Of a stretch of 7,549 nucleotides of DNA, positions 1-6,435 are shown piece by piece. This DNA comes from Elusimicrobiota bacterium. Its GTDB lineage: Bacteria; RUG730. How positions within the stretch are numbered: position 1 is the stretch's first letter; each line of letters begins with the position of its first letter. The notes under the pieces were generated by a model, which was given only the letters and a program-made list of their open reading frames with translations, searched no databases and was not told where the DNA came from. Made by a program: the position numbers and the translations under genes. The DNA is taken from the NCBI GenBank assembly GCA_031259185.1, contig JAIRLV010000050.1, positions 1 through 7,549 on the forward strand, read 5' to 3'.

Positions 1-1109
1 ATTTCAATTTAGAAGGAGTTCAATTTCATCCAGAGTCCATTTTAACAAAAAATGGGAAAAAACTTTTACAGAATTTTTTAGAAAATAAAAGAGTAGGATA
101 TTTATTCAAAAATTTGCTAAACAAAGTTGTGAATAACGAAAATTTGAATAAAGATGAAGCCGAGAGTGCTATGCAAATGATTATGAATGGAGAACTTACT
201 CCGTCACAAATCGGCAGTTTTTTGGCAACCATGAGATTTAAAGGCGAGACAATTGAAGAATTAGTTGGTTTTACAAAAGTGATGAGACAAAAGGCTGAAA
301 AAGTAGATTTACGTGATTGTGAAAAAGCGCTTGATACTTGTGGAACAGGAGGAGATAATAGAAATACTTTTAATATATCTACTGTTTCGTCAATTGTAGC
401 GGCAAGTTGTGGTGCATGTATTGCTAAACACGGAAATCGTGGATTATCAGGAAAATCTGGAAGTTCTGATTTATTGAAGGGGTTGGGAATAGATATAAAT
501 TTAAATAAAGAACAAGTTGCAAAAAATATAAAAGAATTAGGTTTTGGCTTTATGTTTGCGCCAAATTATCACAAATCTACAAGATTTGTTGCAGATAGTA
601 GACGAGAAATTGGAGTCAGAACTTTTTTTAATCTTCTAGGTCCACTTTCAAATCCAGCTGATGTGAAATATCAAATAATGGGAGTTTATGAGCAAAGCTT
701 GGCAGAAATTATTGCCCAAGTTTTAGGGGACTTGGGAGCAAAAAGAGTTTTTGTTATCTGTGCTGATGACGGAATGGATGAAATTAGTTTGTGTAGCAAA
801 ACAAAAATTTCTGAATATTCAAGTATTGATAAAAAAGTGAAAACTTTTTATTTAGATCCGAGAGATTATGGTTTTAAATTTTGCGATTTAAATGATCTAC
901 AGGTAATAGATATAGATGATAGTATTAATAAAGTTTTAGCAATTTTGGAAGGTGAAATTGGTCCAAGGAAAGATGCGGTGGTGTTAAACGCAGCATTAAT
1001 ATTAGAGGTTGTTGGAATTGCCAAAGATTTTGAGGAAGGAATAAAACTTTCAAAAATTGCAATAGAATCTGGAAAGGCATATAGAAAGTTACAAGAGTTA
1101 AAATTATAA
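1..1109 (+). CDS. trpGD: TrpGD fusion (3' part): anthranilate synthase glutaminase end fused to anthranilate phosphoribosyltransferase
   Basis: This is the C-terminal part of a bifunctional tryptophan-biosynthesis enzyme, cut by the window edge. The frame is open from base 3 with no stop, giving 368 residues. Residues 1-37 are the end of a class I glutamine amidotransferase: the GVQFHPES motif at 15-38 supplies the His and Glu of the Cys-His-Glu triad that frees ammonia from glutamine. From about base 114 a complete TrpD domain of about 331 residues follows; it transfers phosphoribose from PRPP to anthranilate. Counting from base 114, the motifs are GTGGD (77-81, PRPP loop), KHGNR (105-109), the RTFFNLLGPLSNP block (169-181) and the Mg-binding Asp-Glu pair (222-223). 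A TTG at 114 could start a separate TrpD, but it has no well-placed ribosome binding site and lies inside the continuous frame, so I read a fusion like that of E. coli. nrdR follows about 40 bp downstream; no trpC is present. Confidence 0.9.
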   Translation, partial: FNLEGVQFHPESILTKNGKKLLQNFLENKRVGYLFKNLLNKVVNNENLNKDEAESAMQMIMNGELTPSQIGSFLATMRFKGETIEELVGFTKVMRQKAEKVDLRDCEKALDTCGTGGDNRNTFNISTVSSIVAASCGACIAKHGNRGLSGKSGSSDLLKGLGIDINLNKEQVAKNIKELGFGFMFAPNYHKSTRFVADSRREIGVRTFFNLLGPLSNPADVKYQIMGVYEQSLAEIIAQVLGDLGAKRVFVICADDGMDEISLCSKTKISEYSSIDKKVKTFYLDPRDYGFKFCDLNDLQVIDIDDSINKVLAILEGEIGPRKDAVVLNAALILEVVGIAKDFEEGIKLSKIAIESGKAYRKLQELKL

Positions 1110-1148
1110 ATAAAAGTGTAATTTTAAAAAAAATAAATGAGAAAATTT

Positions 1149-1595
1149 ATGAAATGTCCTTTTTGCGATTCTATTGATAGTATAGTTATAGATTCAAGAC
1201 CTGTTGATAATTATTCTGAAGTAAGGCGTAGAAGAGCTTGTGAAAAGTGTGGGAAAAGATATACCACATATGAAAGAATAGAATTGGTGCCAATAGTTGT
1301 ACTAAAAAAAGATAATACAAAAGAAAGCTTTGACAGAGATAAAGTGAAAAAAGGAATTTTGACTGCTTGTAGAAAAAGACCAGTTCCATTAGAAGAAATA
1401 GAAAAAATAGTTAATTCTATAGAATATGAATTACAGGAAAATTTGAATGAAGTTCCTTCTCAAGTTATTGGGAATAAAATTATGGAAAAATTGAAAAAAA
1501 TTGATGAAATCGCTTATATTCGTTTTGTGTCAGTTTATAAAGATTTTGAAAATTTAGACAATTTTATACATGAGATTACAAAATTTAAAGTTTAA
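1149..1595 (+). CDS. nrdR: NrdR, transcriptional repressor of ribonucleotide reductase genes
   Basis: NrdR is a cytosolic zinc-ribbon/ATP-cone repressor that senses ATP/dATP and binds NrdR boxes upstream of ribonucleotide reductase operons. From the ATG at 1149 the protein has 148 residues, usual for the family. It opens with MKCPFC; the zinc ligands fall at C3, C6, C31 and C34, the canonical spacing, with the basic RRRRACEKCGKRYTTYE segment between and after them. An ATP-cone follows (about 47-137), with VLKKDNTKESFDRDKV near its start and the hallmark AYIRFVSVYKDF near its end. An in-frame ATG at 1137 would add four residues (MRKF); I prefer 1149 because it restores the family N-terminus. 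Neither start has a strong ribosome binding site, so translation may be coupled to or read through from trpGD, about 40 bp upstream. A CxxC redoxin gene lies 142 bp downstream. Confidence 0.95.
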   Translation: MKCPFCDSIDSIVIDSRPVDNYSEVRRRRACEKCGKRYTTYERIELVPIVVLKKDNTKESFDRDKVKKGILTACRKRPVPLEEIEKIVNSIEYELQENLNEVPSQVIGNKIMEKLKKIDEIAYIRFVSVYKDFENLDNFIHEITKFKV

Positions 1596-1613
1596 AAACT
1601 TTGGGTTTTTAAA
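1591..1613 (+). terminator. AT-rich hairpin overlapping the nrdR stop codon
   Basis: There is a perfect 9-bp inverted repeat, TTTAAAAAC at 1591-1599 and GTTTTTAAA at 1605-1613, around a 5-base loop. It overlaps the nrdR stop (1593-1595). Only one G-C pair is present, and the only T-run lies inside the 3' arm, so it is a weak terminator at best. It may act together with the hairpin 20 bp further on. Confidence 0.35.
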
Positions 1614-1632
1614 ATAGAGTAAAATATATTTT

Positions 1633-1682
1633 TTTTATCAAAAAATTTTATACTAATTATTTATTGATAAAATATTTTTTTT
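1633..1682 (+). terminator. Possible intrinsic terminator between nrdR and the redoxin gene
   Basis: TTTTATCAA (1633-1641) pairs perfectly with TTGATAAAA (1664-1672). Four more pairs can form inside after one mismatch (1643-1646 with 1659-1662). A T8 tract follows at 1675-1682. The shape is that of an intrinsic terminator, but the stem has a single G-C pair and the surroundings are AT-rich enough for chance pairing. Confidence 0.42.
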
Positions 1683-1737
1683 ATGATTAAAAATAAAAAT
1701 AAAGACTAAAAAATATAAAATTGGAGGGATAATAGAT

Positions 1738-2013
1738 ATGTTTAAAATAAAAATTTTTGGCAAAGAAGGTTGTGATGCTTGTAAAAACACAAAGGAAAAA
1801 TTTAATGTTTTTTTGAATCAATGGAATAAAAAAGATATGGCTGAAGTTCAATTTTTTGATTTAAATACGATAGAAGGATTAACGGAGGCAAGTTTTTTGG
1901 ACGCGACAAATGCTCCTACAACTATAATTGAAAAAAATGGAGAAGAAATTAAAAGATGGATCGGCGAAGTTCCTCTCTCAAAAGATTTTAAAGAAATTTT
2001 TGGAGATATTTAG
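1738..2013 (+). CDS. Small thioredoxin/glutaredoxin-like CxxC redoxin
   Basis: This 91-residue cytosolic protein has a thioredoxin-like fold. It begins with a short beta strand (FKIKIFGKEGC), then the redox motif C12-D-A-C15 before a lysine-rich helix. It later shows the NAPTT segment, whose Pro60 sits where the family's cis-proline faces the active site, followed by a beta hairpin and RWIGEVP (73-79). No signal peptide or membrane segment is visible. The start is well set: GGAGGG at 1723-1728 lies nine bases before the ATG. Length and motif order suggest a glutaredoxin/NrdH-size dithiol donor. The gene follows nrdR, so a role as reductant for a ribonucleotide reductase is attractive, but that is inference from position. 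The CDAC motif is not diagnostic of a subfamily, so I give no symbol. It probably has its own transcript, because hairpins separate it from nrdR. Confidence 0.85.
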   Translation: MFKIKIFGKEGCDACKNTKEKFNVFLNQWNKKDMAEVQFFDLNTIEGLTEASFLDATNAPTTIIEKNGEEIKRWIGEVPLSKDFKEIFGDI

Positions 2014-2072
2014 TTTTGTTTTAAATTTTTAATATTTTAATATTTAAGTAAAGCGCGACTCTGCAATTTTAG

Positions 2073-2100
2073 TTTTCAATCAAGAATAATTTTTTATAAT
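2073..2100 (+). promoter_or_regulatory. Possible sigma-70-type promoter for ftsK
   Basis: TTTTCA (2073-2078) and a perfect TATAAT (2095-2100) are separated by 16 bp. This would give a leader of about 155 nt to the ftsK ATG. A competing candidate is an extended -10 (TG at 2205-2206, TATAAA at 2208-2213) with no good -35. In DNA this AT-rich, chance matches are common, so confidence is low. Confidence 0.33.
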
Positions 2101-2246
2101 TTTTATTTTTTTTAGAAAGTTTATAAGTAAATAAATACTAATTCATTTTTGAGTAAAATTTATAATTTTACCTTAAGAAAGAAAAAAATTTATTTTTTTA
2201 AATTTGTTATAAAAAAGAAAATTTGTTAGAGCTAATTTTAAAGATC

Positions 2247-2252
2247 AGAGGA
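2247..2252 (+). promoter_or_regulatory. Ribosome binding site that fixes the ftsK start
   Basis: AGAGGA lies nine bases before the ATG at 2262. An upstream in-frame TTG at 2223 would add 13 residues but has no ribosome binding site, and this Shine-Dalgarno would then lie inside the gene. The ATG at 2262 is therefore preferred. Confidence 0.8.
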
Positions 2253-2261
2253 TTTTTTATA

Positions 2262-4640
2262 ATGTCAAAATTAAATACAAAGTTTACAAAATCTTTAGAT
2301 AAAGTAAAAAAATTAAAAAATAATACTGTCAAATATAAAAATTATTTTTATTTTATTTTATTTTTTTTGATTTCAATTTTGTTTTTTTATTTTATTTTTT
2401 TTTCATCAAAGTCTGGAATAATCGGGAATTTTTTTTATGAAAAATTAATTTATATATTTGGGAAATGTTTATATTTATTGCCATTTTTTTTAATAATTTT
2501 TTCTTTCAACTTTTTATCAAGGGTAAAAATTAAGAATATATTACATTTAGACAATAAATCAAATAAAAAATATTCTATATTTATTTTAATGGGATTTTTT
2601 TTGATACTGGCTTTTTTAGCTACGATATTTGAAATTGTTTTACAAAATGAAAACGGTGGAATTATAGGCGTTTTCATATCTGATTTGTTAATTGATTGGA
2701 TTGGGACATTTGGAGCATTTTTAGTTTCTATATTTTTTGTTTTATTGGGATTATACCTATTAAGTTTTGAAATAATTGTATATTTAATAAGCTCTATAGA
2801 AAATCAAATAAAATTTAGGAAAGTGATTAGCAATAAAAATGATTTGAGCCAAAATCAAAATAAATTTTTAAATACTGACAATGTGGTAGAAACAAATGAT
2901 TTTTTACAAAAAGAAAATTTTATATTAAAAAATAATGAACAAAAAGATATCAAAAACGATAATGAAATTGACTATAAAAAAGAATCTTTTTTTGAAAAAA
3001 TGAAAAGATTTTTTGATTTACTTTTTGGAGAAAATGATGAAAACTTTGAAAAAGAAAAAGCTTCTTTAGGAATTTTACAACAGTTTGAAGAATTAAAAAA
3101 TAAAAGATCTCTTAAAAAACTAAAATTAGATAAAAAAGAAGAAAAAGTTTATATTGAAGAAAATATTTCAGAAAAAAGTGAGGAATTTGAAAAAAAAACT
3201 AAATTAGATAAAAAAACAGACGATGATTTTAAATACGTTTTCCCGAATATTGATTTGTTGGATAAACCTCAAAACACTAATAATATAAAAGTTTCAGAAA
3301 AAGAAATAAACGATAATATAAATGTATTGCAAAAAACTTTAAAAAATTTTGGAGTTAATGCAAGAGTTATTGGAGTCGTACCTGGTCCAGTTATTACTCG
3401 TTATGAAATAGAACTTGCGCCTGGAGTAAAAGTAAGTACGATTATTTCTCTTAAAAATGATATTTGTATTGCTATGAAAACCCAAACTATTATGATAATA
3501 GCTCCGATTATTGGAAAATCTGCGATAGGATTAGAAATTCCAAATCAAAACAAAGAGCAAGTTTTATTCAGAGAATTTATAGAAAGTAGTGACTTTAAAA
3601 ATAATAAAATGCTATTGCCATTTGCATTAGGAAAAACGGTTTCTGGAAAAATTTATATTACGGATATAGCAAAAACTCCTCATCTTTTGATAGCTGGCTC
3701 TACTGGATCTGGAAAAAGCGTTTGTGTGAATGCATTAATTATGAGTATTTTATATTCGCGGGGACCAAATGAAGTTAAATTTATTATGATTGATCCAAAA
3801 GTCGTAGAACTTTCTTATTACAAAGAAATTCCACATCTTTATCACCCAGTGATAACAAATCCAAAAGAAGCATCAAAAGTTTTAGGACAAATCGTTTTTG
3901 AGATGGAACAAAGATATCAAAAATTTGCCGATGAAGGTGTCAGAAACATTGAATCTTATAATGAAAAAATGAAAATTGAAAAACGAGAACAAGAATTTTA
4001 TTTGATAGTGATAATAGATGAATTGGCAGATCTTATGCTGGTTGCGTCAAAAGACGTAGAAGAGTCTATTGTCCGCTTGACGCAAAAAGCAAGAGCTGTA
4101 GGAATTCATGTGATTTTAGCAACTCAAAGACCTTCAGTTGATGTGATAACAGGTATAATAAAAGCAAATTTGCCTTCTAGAATTTCATTTCAAGTAATTT
4201 CCAAAATGGATTCACGAGTAATTTTGGATACTAATGGAGCGGAAGATTTATTAGGTAGGGGAGATATGTTGTTTTTGGAAAATGGCTCATCAAAACCGAT
4301 TCGCTTACAAGGAGCTTTTTTGTCTGAAAAAGAAGTTTCAAGAGTAACGAAAGCTCTTAAAAATCAGCGAAGACCTGATTTTAGTAAGTTTTCAAAAAAA
4401 ATTGAAAAAGCAGAAAATGAAAAACTTGATGAAAAAATAGGAGAAGATTTGAAAAAAGCGTTAAATGTTGTAATTGACAGAAAAAAAATTTCATATGATT
4501 TACTTAGAGCTAATGGTTTTAGCGGACCTAAGGCGACCAACATTATGAGTTTGCTGGAAATTAAAGGATTTATCAATAAACCCTTTGGAACGCAAAAATG
4601 GGAAATTGATTTTGAGGCAATTGAAAAATATTTAAGTTAA
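2262..4640 (+). CDS. ftsK: FtsK/SpoIIIE family DNA translocase
   Basis: This 792-residue membrane-anchored, septum-located ATPase pumps double-stranded DNA and helps resolve and segregate chromosomes at division. The N-terminus has about four Phe/Ile-rich membrane segments (about 28-48, 62-85, 104-127, 132-177). A Lys/Glu/Asn-rich low-complexity linker follows (about 178-325), then the motor. The motor shows NARVIGVVPGPVITRYEIELAPG (about 366-388), Walker A GSTGSGKS (479-486), MIDPKVVELSYY (509-520), Walker B LIVIIDEL (581-588) and ATQRPSVDVITG (620-631), all classical FtsK signatures. A small C-terminal winged-helix gamma domain occupies about 730-792, but its recognition helix is atypical: KATN stands where RAAR is usual. 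Length and order are normal for the family and no frame break is seen. It is flanked by gaps of 248 and 115 bp and so is likely transcribed alone. Confidence 0.95.
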   Translation: MSKLNTKFTKSLDKVKKLKNNTVKYKNYFYFILFFLISILFFYFIFFSSKSGIIGNFFYEKLIYIFGKCLYLLPFFLIIFSFNFLSRVKIKNILHLDNKSNKKYSIFILMGFFLILAFLATIFEIVLQNENGGIIGVFISDLLIDWIGTFGAFLVSIFFVLLGLYLLSFEIIVYLISSIENQIKFRKVISNKNDLSQNQNKFLNTDNVVETNDFLQKENFILKNNEQKDIKNDNEIDYKKESFFEKMKRFFDLLFGENDENFEKEKASLGILQQFEELKNKRSLKKLKLDKKEEKVYIEENISEKSEEFEKKTKLDKKTDDDFKYVFPNIDLLDKPQNTNNIKVSEKEINDNINVLQKTLKNFGVNARVIGVVPGPVITRYEIELAPGVKVSTIISLKNDICIAMKTQTIMIIAPIIGKSAIGLEIPNQNKEQVLFREFIESSDFKNNKMLLPFALGKTVSGKIYITDIAKTPHLLIAGSTGSGKSVCVNALIMSILYSRGPNEVKFIMIDPKVVELSYYKEIPHLYHPVITNPKEASKVLGQIVFEMEQRYQKFADEGVRNIESYNEKMKIEKREQEFYLIVIIDELADLMLVASKDVEESIVRLTQKARAVGIHVILATQRPSVDVITGIIKANLPSRISFQVISKMDSRVILDTNGAEDLLGRGDMLFLENGSSKPIRLQGAFLSEKEVSRVTKALKNQRRPDFSKFSKKIEKAENEKLDEKIGEDLKKALNVVIDRKKISYDLLRANGFSGPKATNIMSLLEIKGFINKPFGTQKWEIDFEAIEKYLS

Positions 4641-4641
4641 T

Positions 4642-4695
4642 AATTGTAAATTTTCTATCGCTAATTTGAAAAATACTTGATAAATTGCAAATTTT
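4642..4695 (+). repeat. Pair of 13-bp direct repeats in the iscU promoter region
   Basis: AATTGTAAATTTT (4642-4654) recurs as AATTGCAAATTTT (4683-4695), with one mismatch. The two starts are 41 bp apart, close to four helical turns. The second copy lies between the -35 and -10 boxes. This could be a paired operator or chance in AT-rich DNA. Confidence 0.45.
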
Positions 4696-4705
4696 AATAT
4701 AAAAT
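4677..4705 (+). promoter_or_regulatory. Sigma-70-type promoter for iscU-argG
   Basis: TTGATA (4677-4682) and TAAAAT (4700-4705) are separated by 17 bp; each differs from consensus by one base. Transcription would start near 4712, leaving a leader of about 44 nt. Its spacer contains one copy of a 13-bp repeat described under findings. Confidence 0.6.
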
Positions 4706-4755
4706 ATAGATAAATGAATTTTTAGATAGTTTTTTATACTGGGGAGTTAAAAAAA

Positions 4756-5139
4756 ATGGCTTTATATACTGATAAAGTTATGGAACATTTTGAAAATCCA
4801 CGAAATGTTGGAACACTAGAGGATCCTGATGGTGTTGGAGAAGTTGGGAATCTAGCTTGCGGTGATATAATGACTTTTTACATAAAAGTTAAAGATAATA
4901 TAATAACTGATATAAAATTTAAAACTTTTGGTTGTGGGGCTGCTATTGCAGTTTCTTCAATGGTTTCAGAAATGGCAAAAAATAAAACTGTAGAAGAAGC
5001 AAAAAAAATTACTAATGCAAAGGTTGCTGAAATGTTAGGCGGACTTCCCAGAAATAAAATGCATTGTTCTAATCTTGGAGCAGACACTTTACAAAAAGCT
5101 ATTCAAAATTATTTAGACAAAAAAAGTAATAAATTATAA
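4756..5139 (+). CDS. iscU: IscU/NifU-type iron-sulfur cluster scaffold protein
   Basis: This 127-residue cytosolic scaffold is where Fe-S clusters are assembled from iron and cysteine-desulfurase sulfur before transfer to target proteins. It is the single-domain NifU N-terminal/IscU type. The three conserved cysteines are C35 in GNLACGD (with the modulating D37), C60 in KTFGCGAAIA and C104 in KMHCSNLGAD, preceded by H103. The LGGLPRNKMHC segment replaces the LPPVK motif that binds chaperone in proteobacterial IscU, which points to the Firmicute/anaerobe-type scaffold rather than an HscA-dependent one. GGGGAG at 4741-4746 lies nine bases before the ATG. A promoter is visible upstream. argG follows after 27 bp, so the two are probably cotranscribed. 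No cysteine desulfurase gene is adjacent here. nifU is an equally fair symbol. Confidence 0.93.
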   Translation: MALYTDKVMEHFENPRNVGTLEDPDGVGEVGNLACGDIMTFYIKVKDNIITDIKFKTFGCGAAIAVSSMVSEMAKNKTVEEAKKITNAKVAEMLGGLPRNKMHCSNLGADTLQKAIQNYLDKKSNKL

Positions 5140-5166
5140 AAGCGATAAAAAAGGATTTTTATTAAA

Positions 5167-6435
5167 ATGACTCTCAAAAAAAATAAAGTTAAACCTTATT
5201 CAAATTCAAAATCATCTTTGGAAATTAATTCAAAAGATAAAAAAATAAAAAAAGTCATATTGTCATATTCTGGAGGATTAGACACATCAGTTATTGCGCA
5301 TTGGTTGATTCAAAAATATGACTGCGAAGTCATATGTTATTCTGCTGATGTTGGGCAAGGATCAGACTTATCGTCATTGGATAAAAGAGCAAAAGCAGCA
5401 GGAGCAAAAAAATTAATTATTGAGGATTTGAAAGAAATTTTTGCAAAAGATTATATTATTCCAGCAATGCAAATGCATGCTTTATATGAAAACCAATATG
5501 CTTTATCTACATCGTTAACTAGACCGTTGATTGCCAGTAGATTGGTCCAGCTTGCAATTAGCGAAAAAGCAGATGCTATAGCTCATGGTTGTACAGGAAA
5601 AGGTAATGACCAAGTTAGATTTGAAGTTACAATAAATGCTTTGGCGCCTGAATTAAAGGTTTTAGCGCCAGTTCGAGAATGGGAATTAAAGACAAGAGAA
5701 GAAGAAGTTGAATATGCTAAAAAGTATAAAATTCCGATTGATGTAGATAAAAAGAAAATTTATAGTCTAGATAAAAGTTTATGGGGAATCAGTGTGGAAA
5801 GTGGAAATTTAGAAGATCCGAATAATGAGCCTTTACAAAACACATATATTACAGTTAAAGAGTTAGAAAATACTCCTAACAAGTCTGAATATATTGAATT
5901 GACATTTAAAAATGGAATTCCAATTAAAATTAATGATAAAAAATATAAATTAGTAGATTTGATAATAGAATTAAATAAAATTGCTGGCAAACATGGTATT
6001 GGCAGAGTTGATATGGTAGAAAATAGGCTTATAGGAATAAAATCTAGAGAAATTTATGAAACGCCAGCCGCTAATGTTTTAATAAAAGCACATAGAGATT
6101 TGGAAAGTTTGGTTTTGGACAGAGAATTTTTGCATTACAAAGATATTTTATCAGGCAAATTTGCAGAATTAGTATACTATGGATTATGGTTTTCGAGTCT
6201 AAAAGAAGCGATTTTGGCATTTAATGAGACTACGCAAAAATATGTTGAAGGTATTGTGCGACTAAAATTTTATAAGGGAAATGTAGTTATAGTGGGAAGA
6301 AAGTCAAAATATTCTTTATATCAGAATGATTTAGCAACATATAGTAAAGGAGATATTTTTGATCAAAAATTGTCAAAAGGATTTATAGAGCTTTGGGGAT
6401 TGCCTTATAAAGTCGCAGGAAAAGTTAGAAAATGA
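5167..6435 (+). CDS. argG: Argininosuccinate synthase
   Basis: This 422-residue cytosolic enzyme condenses citrulline and aspartate with ATP to give argininosuccinate, the penultimate arginine step. The PP-loop nucleotide-binding motif SYSGGLDTS is at 33-41, followed by ADVGQG (60-65), AHGCTGKGNDQVRFE (139-153), LAPVREWEL (166-174) and YSLDKSLWGISVESGNLEDP (199-218). These are argininosuccinate-synthase signatures and separate it from the related tRNA thiolase MnmA. It carries an N-terminal extension of about 28 residues rich in Lys, Ser and Asn before the first strand (KKVILSYSGG), so it is longer than the usual 400 or so residues. The ATG is supported by AAGGA at 5151-5155, 11 bases upstream, and no better internal start exists. 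It lies 27 bp after iscU, probably on the same transcript. The stop codon lies inside an inverted repeat. No argH is in view. Confidence 0.95.
   Translation: MTLKKNKVKPYSNSKSSLEINSKDKKIKKVILSYSGGLDTSVIAHWLIQKYDCEVICYSADVGQGSDLSSLDKRAKAAGAKKLIIEDLKEIFAKDYIIPAMQMHALYENQYALSTSLTRPLIASRLVQLAISEKADAIAHGCTGKGNDQVRFEVTINALAPELKVLAPVREWELKTREEEVEYAKKYKIPIDVDKKKIYSLDKSLWGISVESGNLEDPNNEPLQNTYITVKELENTPNKSEYIELTFKNGIPIKINDKKYKLVDLIIELNKIAGKHGIGRVDMVENRLIGIKSREIYETPAANVLIKAHRDLESLVLDREFLHYKDILSGKFAELVYYGLWFSSLKEAILAFNETTQKYVEGIVRLKFYKGNVVIVGRKSKYSLYQNDLATYSKGDIFDQKLSKGFIELWGLPYKVAGKVRK

Larger units (their letters stand above)
2014..2261. other. Intergenic stretch before ftsK
   Basis: This stretch of about 250 bp is AT-rich and holds no gene I can support. 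It contains many T and A runs, a short conspicuous G+C patch at 2053-2064 (GCGCGACTCTGC), and several TATAAT-like boxes that probably include the ftsK promoter. I see no strong hairpin and no RNA gene. Confidence 0.6.

Noticed and set aside
26-232. Open frame on the minus strand over the trpGD domain junction, about 68 codons
   Set aside because: It is antisense to a well-conserved coding frame, its translation is Phe/Ser/Lys-rich with no recognisable motif, and it has no ribosome binding site.
1186-1389. Minus-strand open frame inside nrdR
   Set aside because: It is the mirror of the zinc-ribbon and ATP-cone coding sequence, low complexity and rich in Phe, Leu and Tyr, with no independent support.
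1596-1737. NrdR box upstream of the redoxin gene
   Set aside because: I looked for paired ACACWATATATWGTGT-like sites, which would make the redoxin gene an NrdR target, and found none convincing.
2021-2047. TTAAAT...ATTTAA inverted repeat after the redoxin gene
   Set aside because: It has only six A:T pairs, a mismatched interior and no T-run, so it is indistinguishable from background.
2223-2261. Upstream TTG start for FtsK adding 13 residues
   Set aside because: There is no ribosome binding site before it, whereas AGAGGA sits nine bases before the ATG at 2262.
2450-2677. Minus-strand open frame inside the ftsK membrane region
   Set aside because: It arises from AT-rich membrane codons read backwards, and the family match of ftsK on the + strand is decisive.
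4364-4576. Minus-strand open frame inside the ftsK C-terminus
   Set aside because: It is a Ser/Phe-rich antisense shadow of the Lys/Glu-rich linker and gamma domain.
4878-5087. Minus-strand open frame inside iscU
   Set aside because: It is antisense to conserved cysteine motifs, with no ribosome binding site or known domain.
5760-5990. Minus-strand open frame inside argG
   Set aside because: It is antisense to a conserved enzyme frame, and its translation has no motif.
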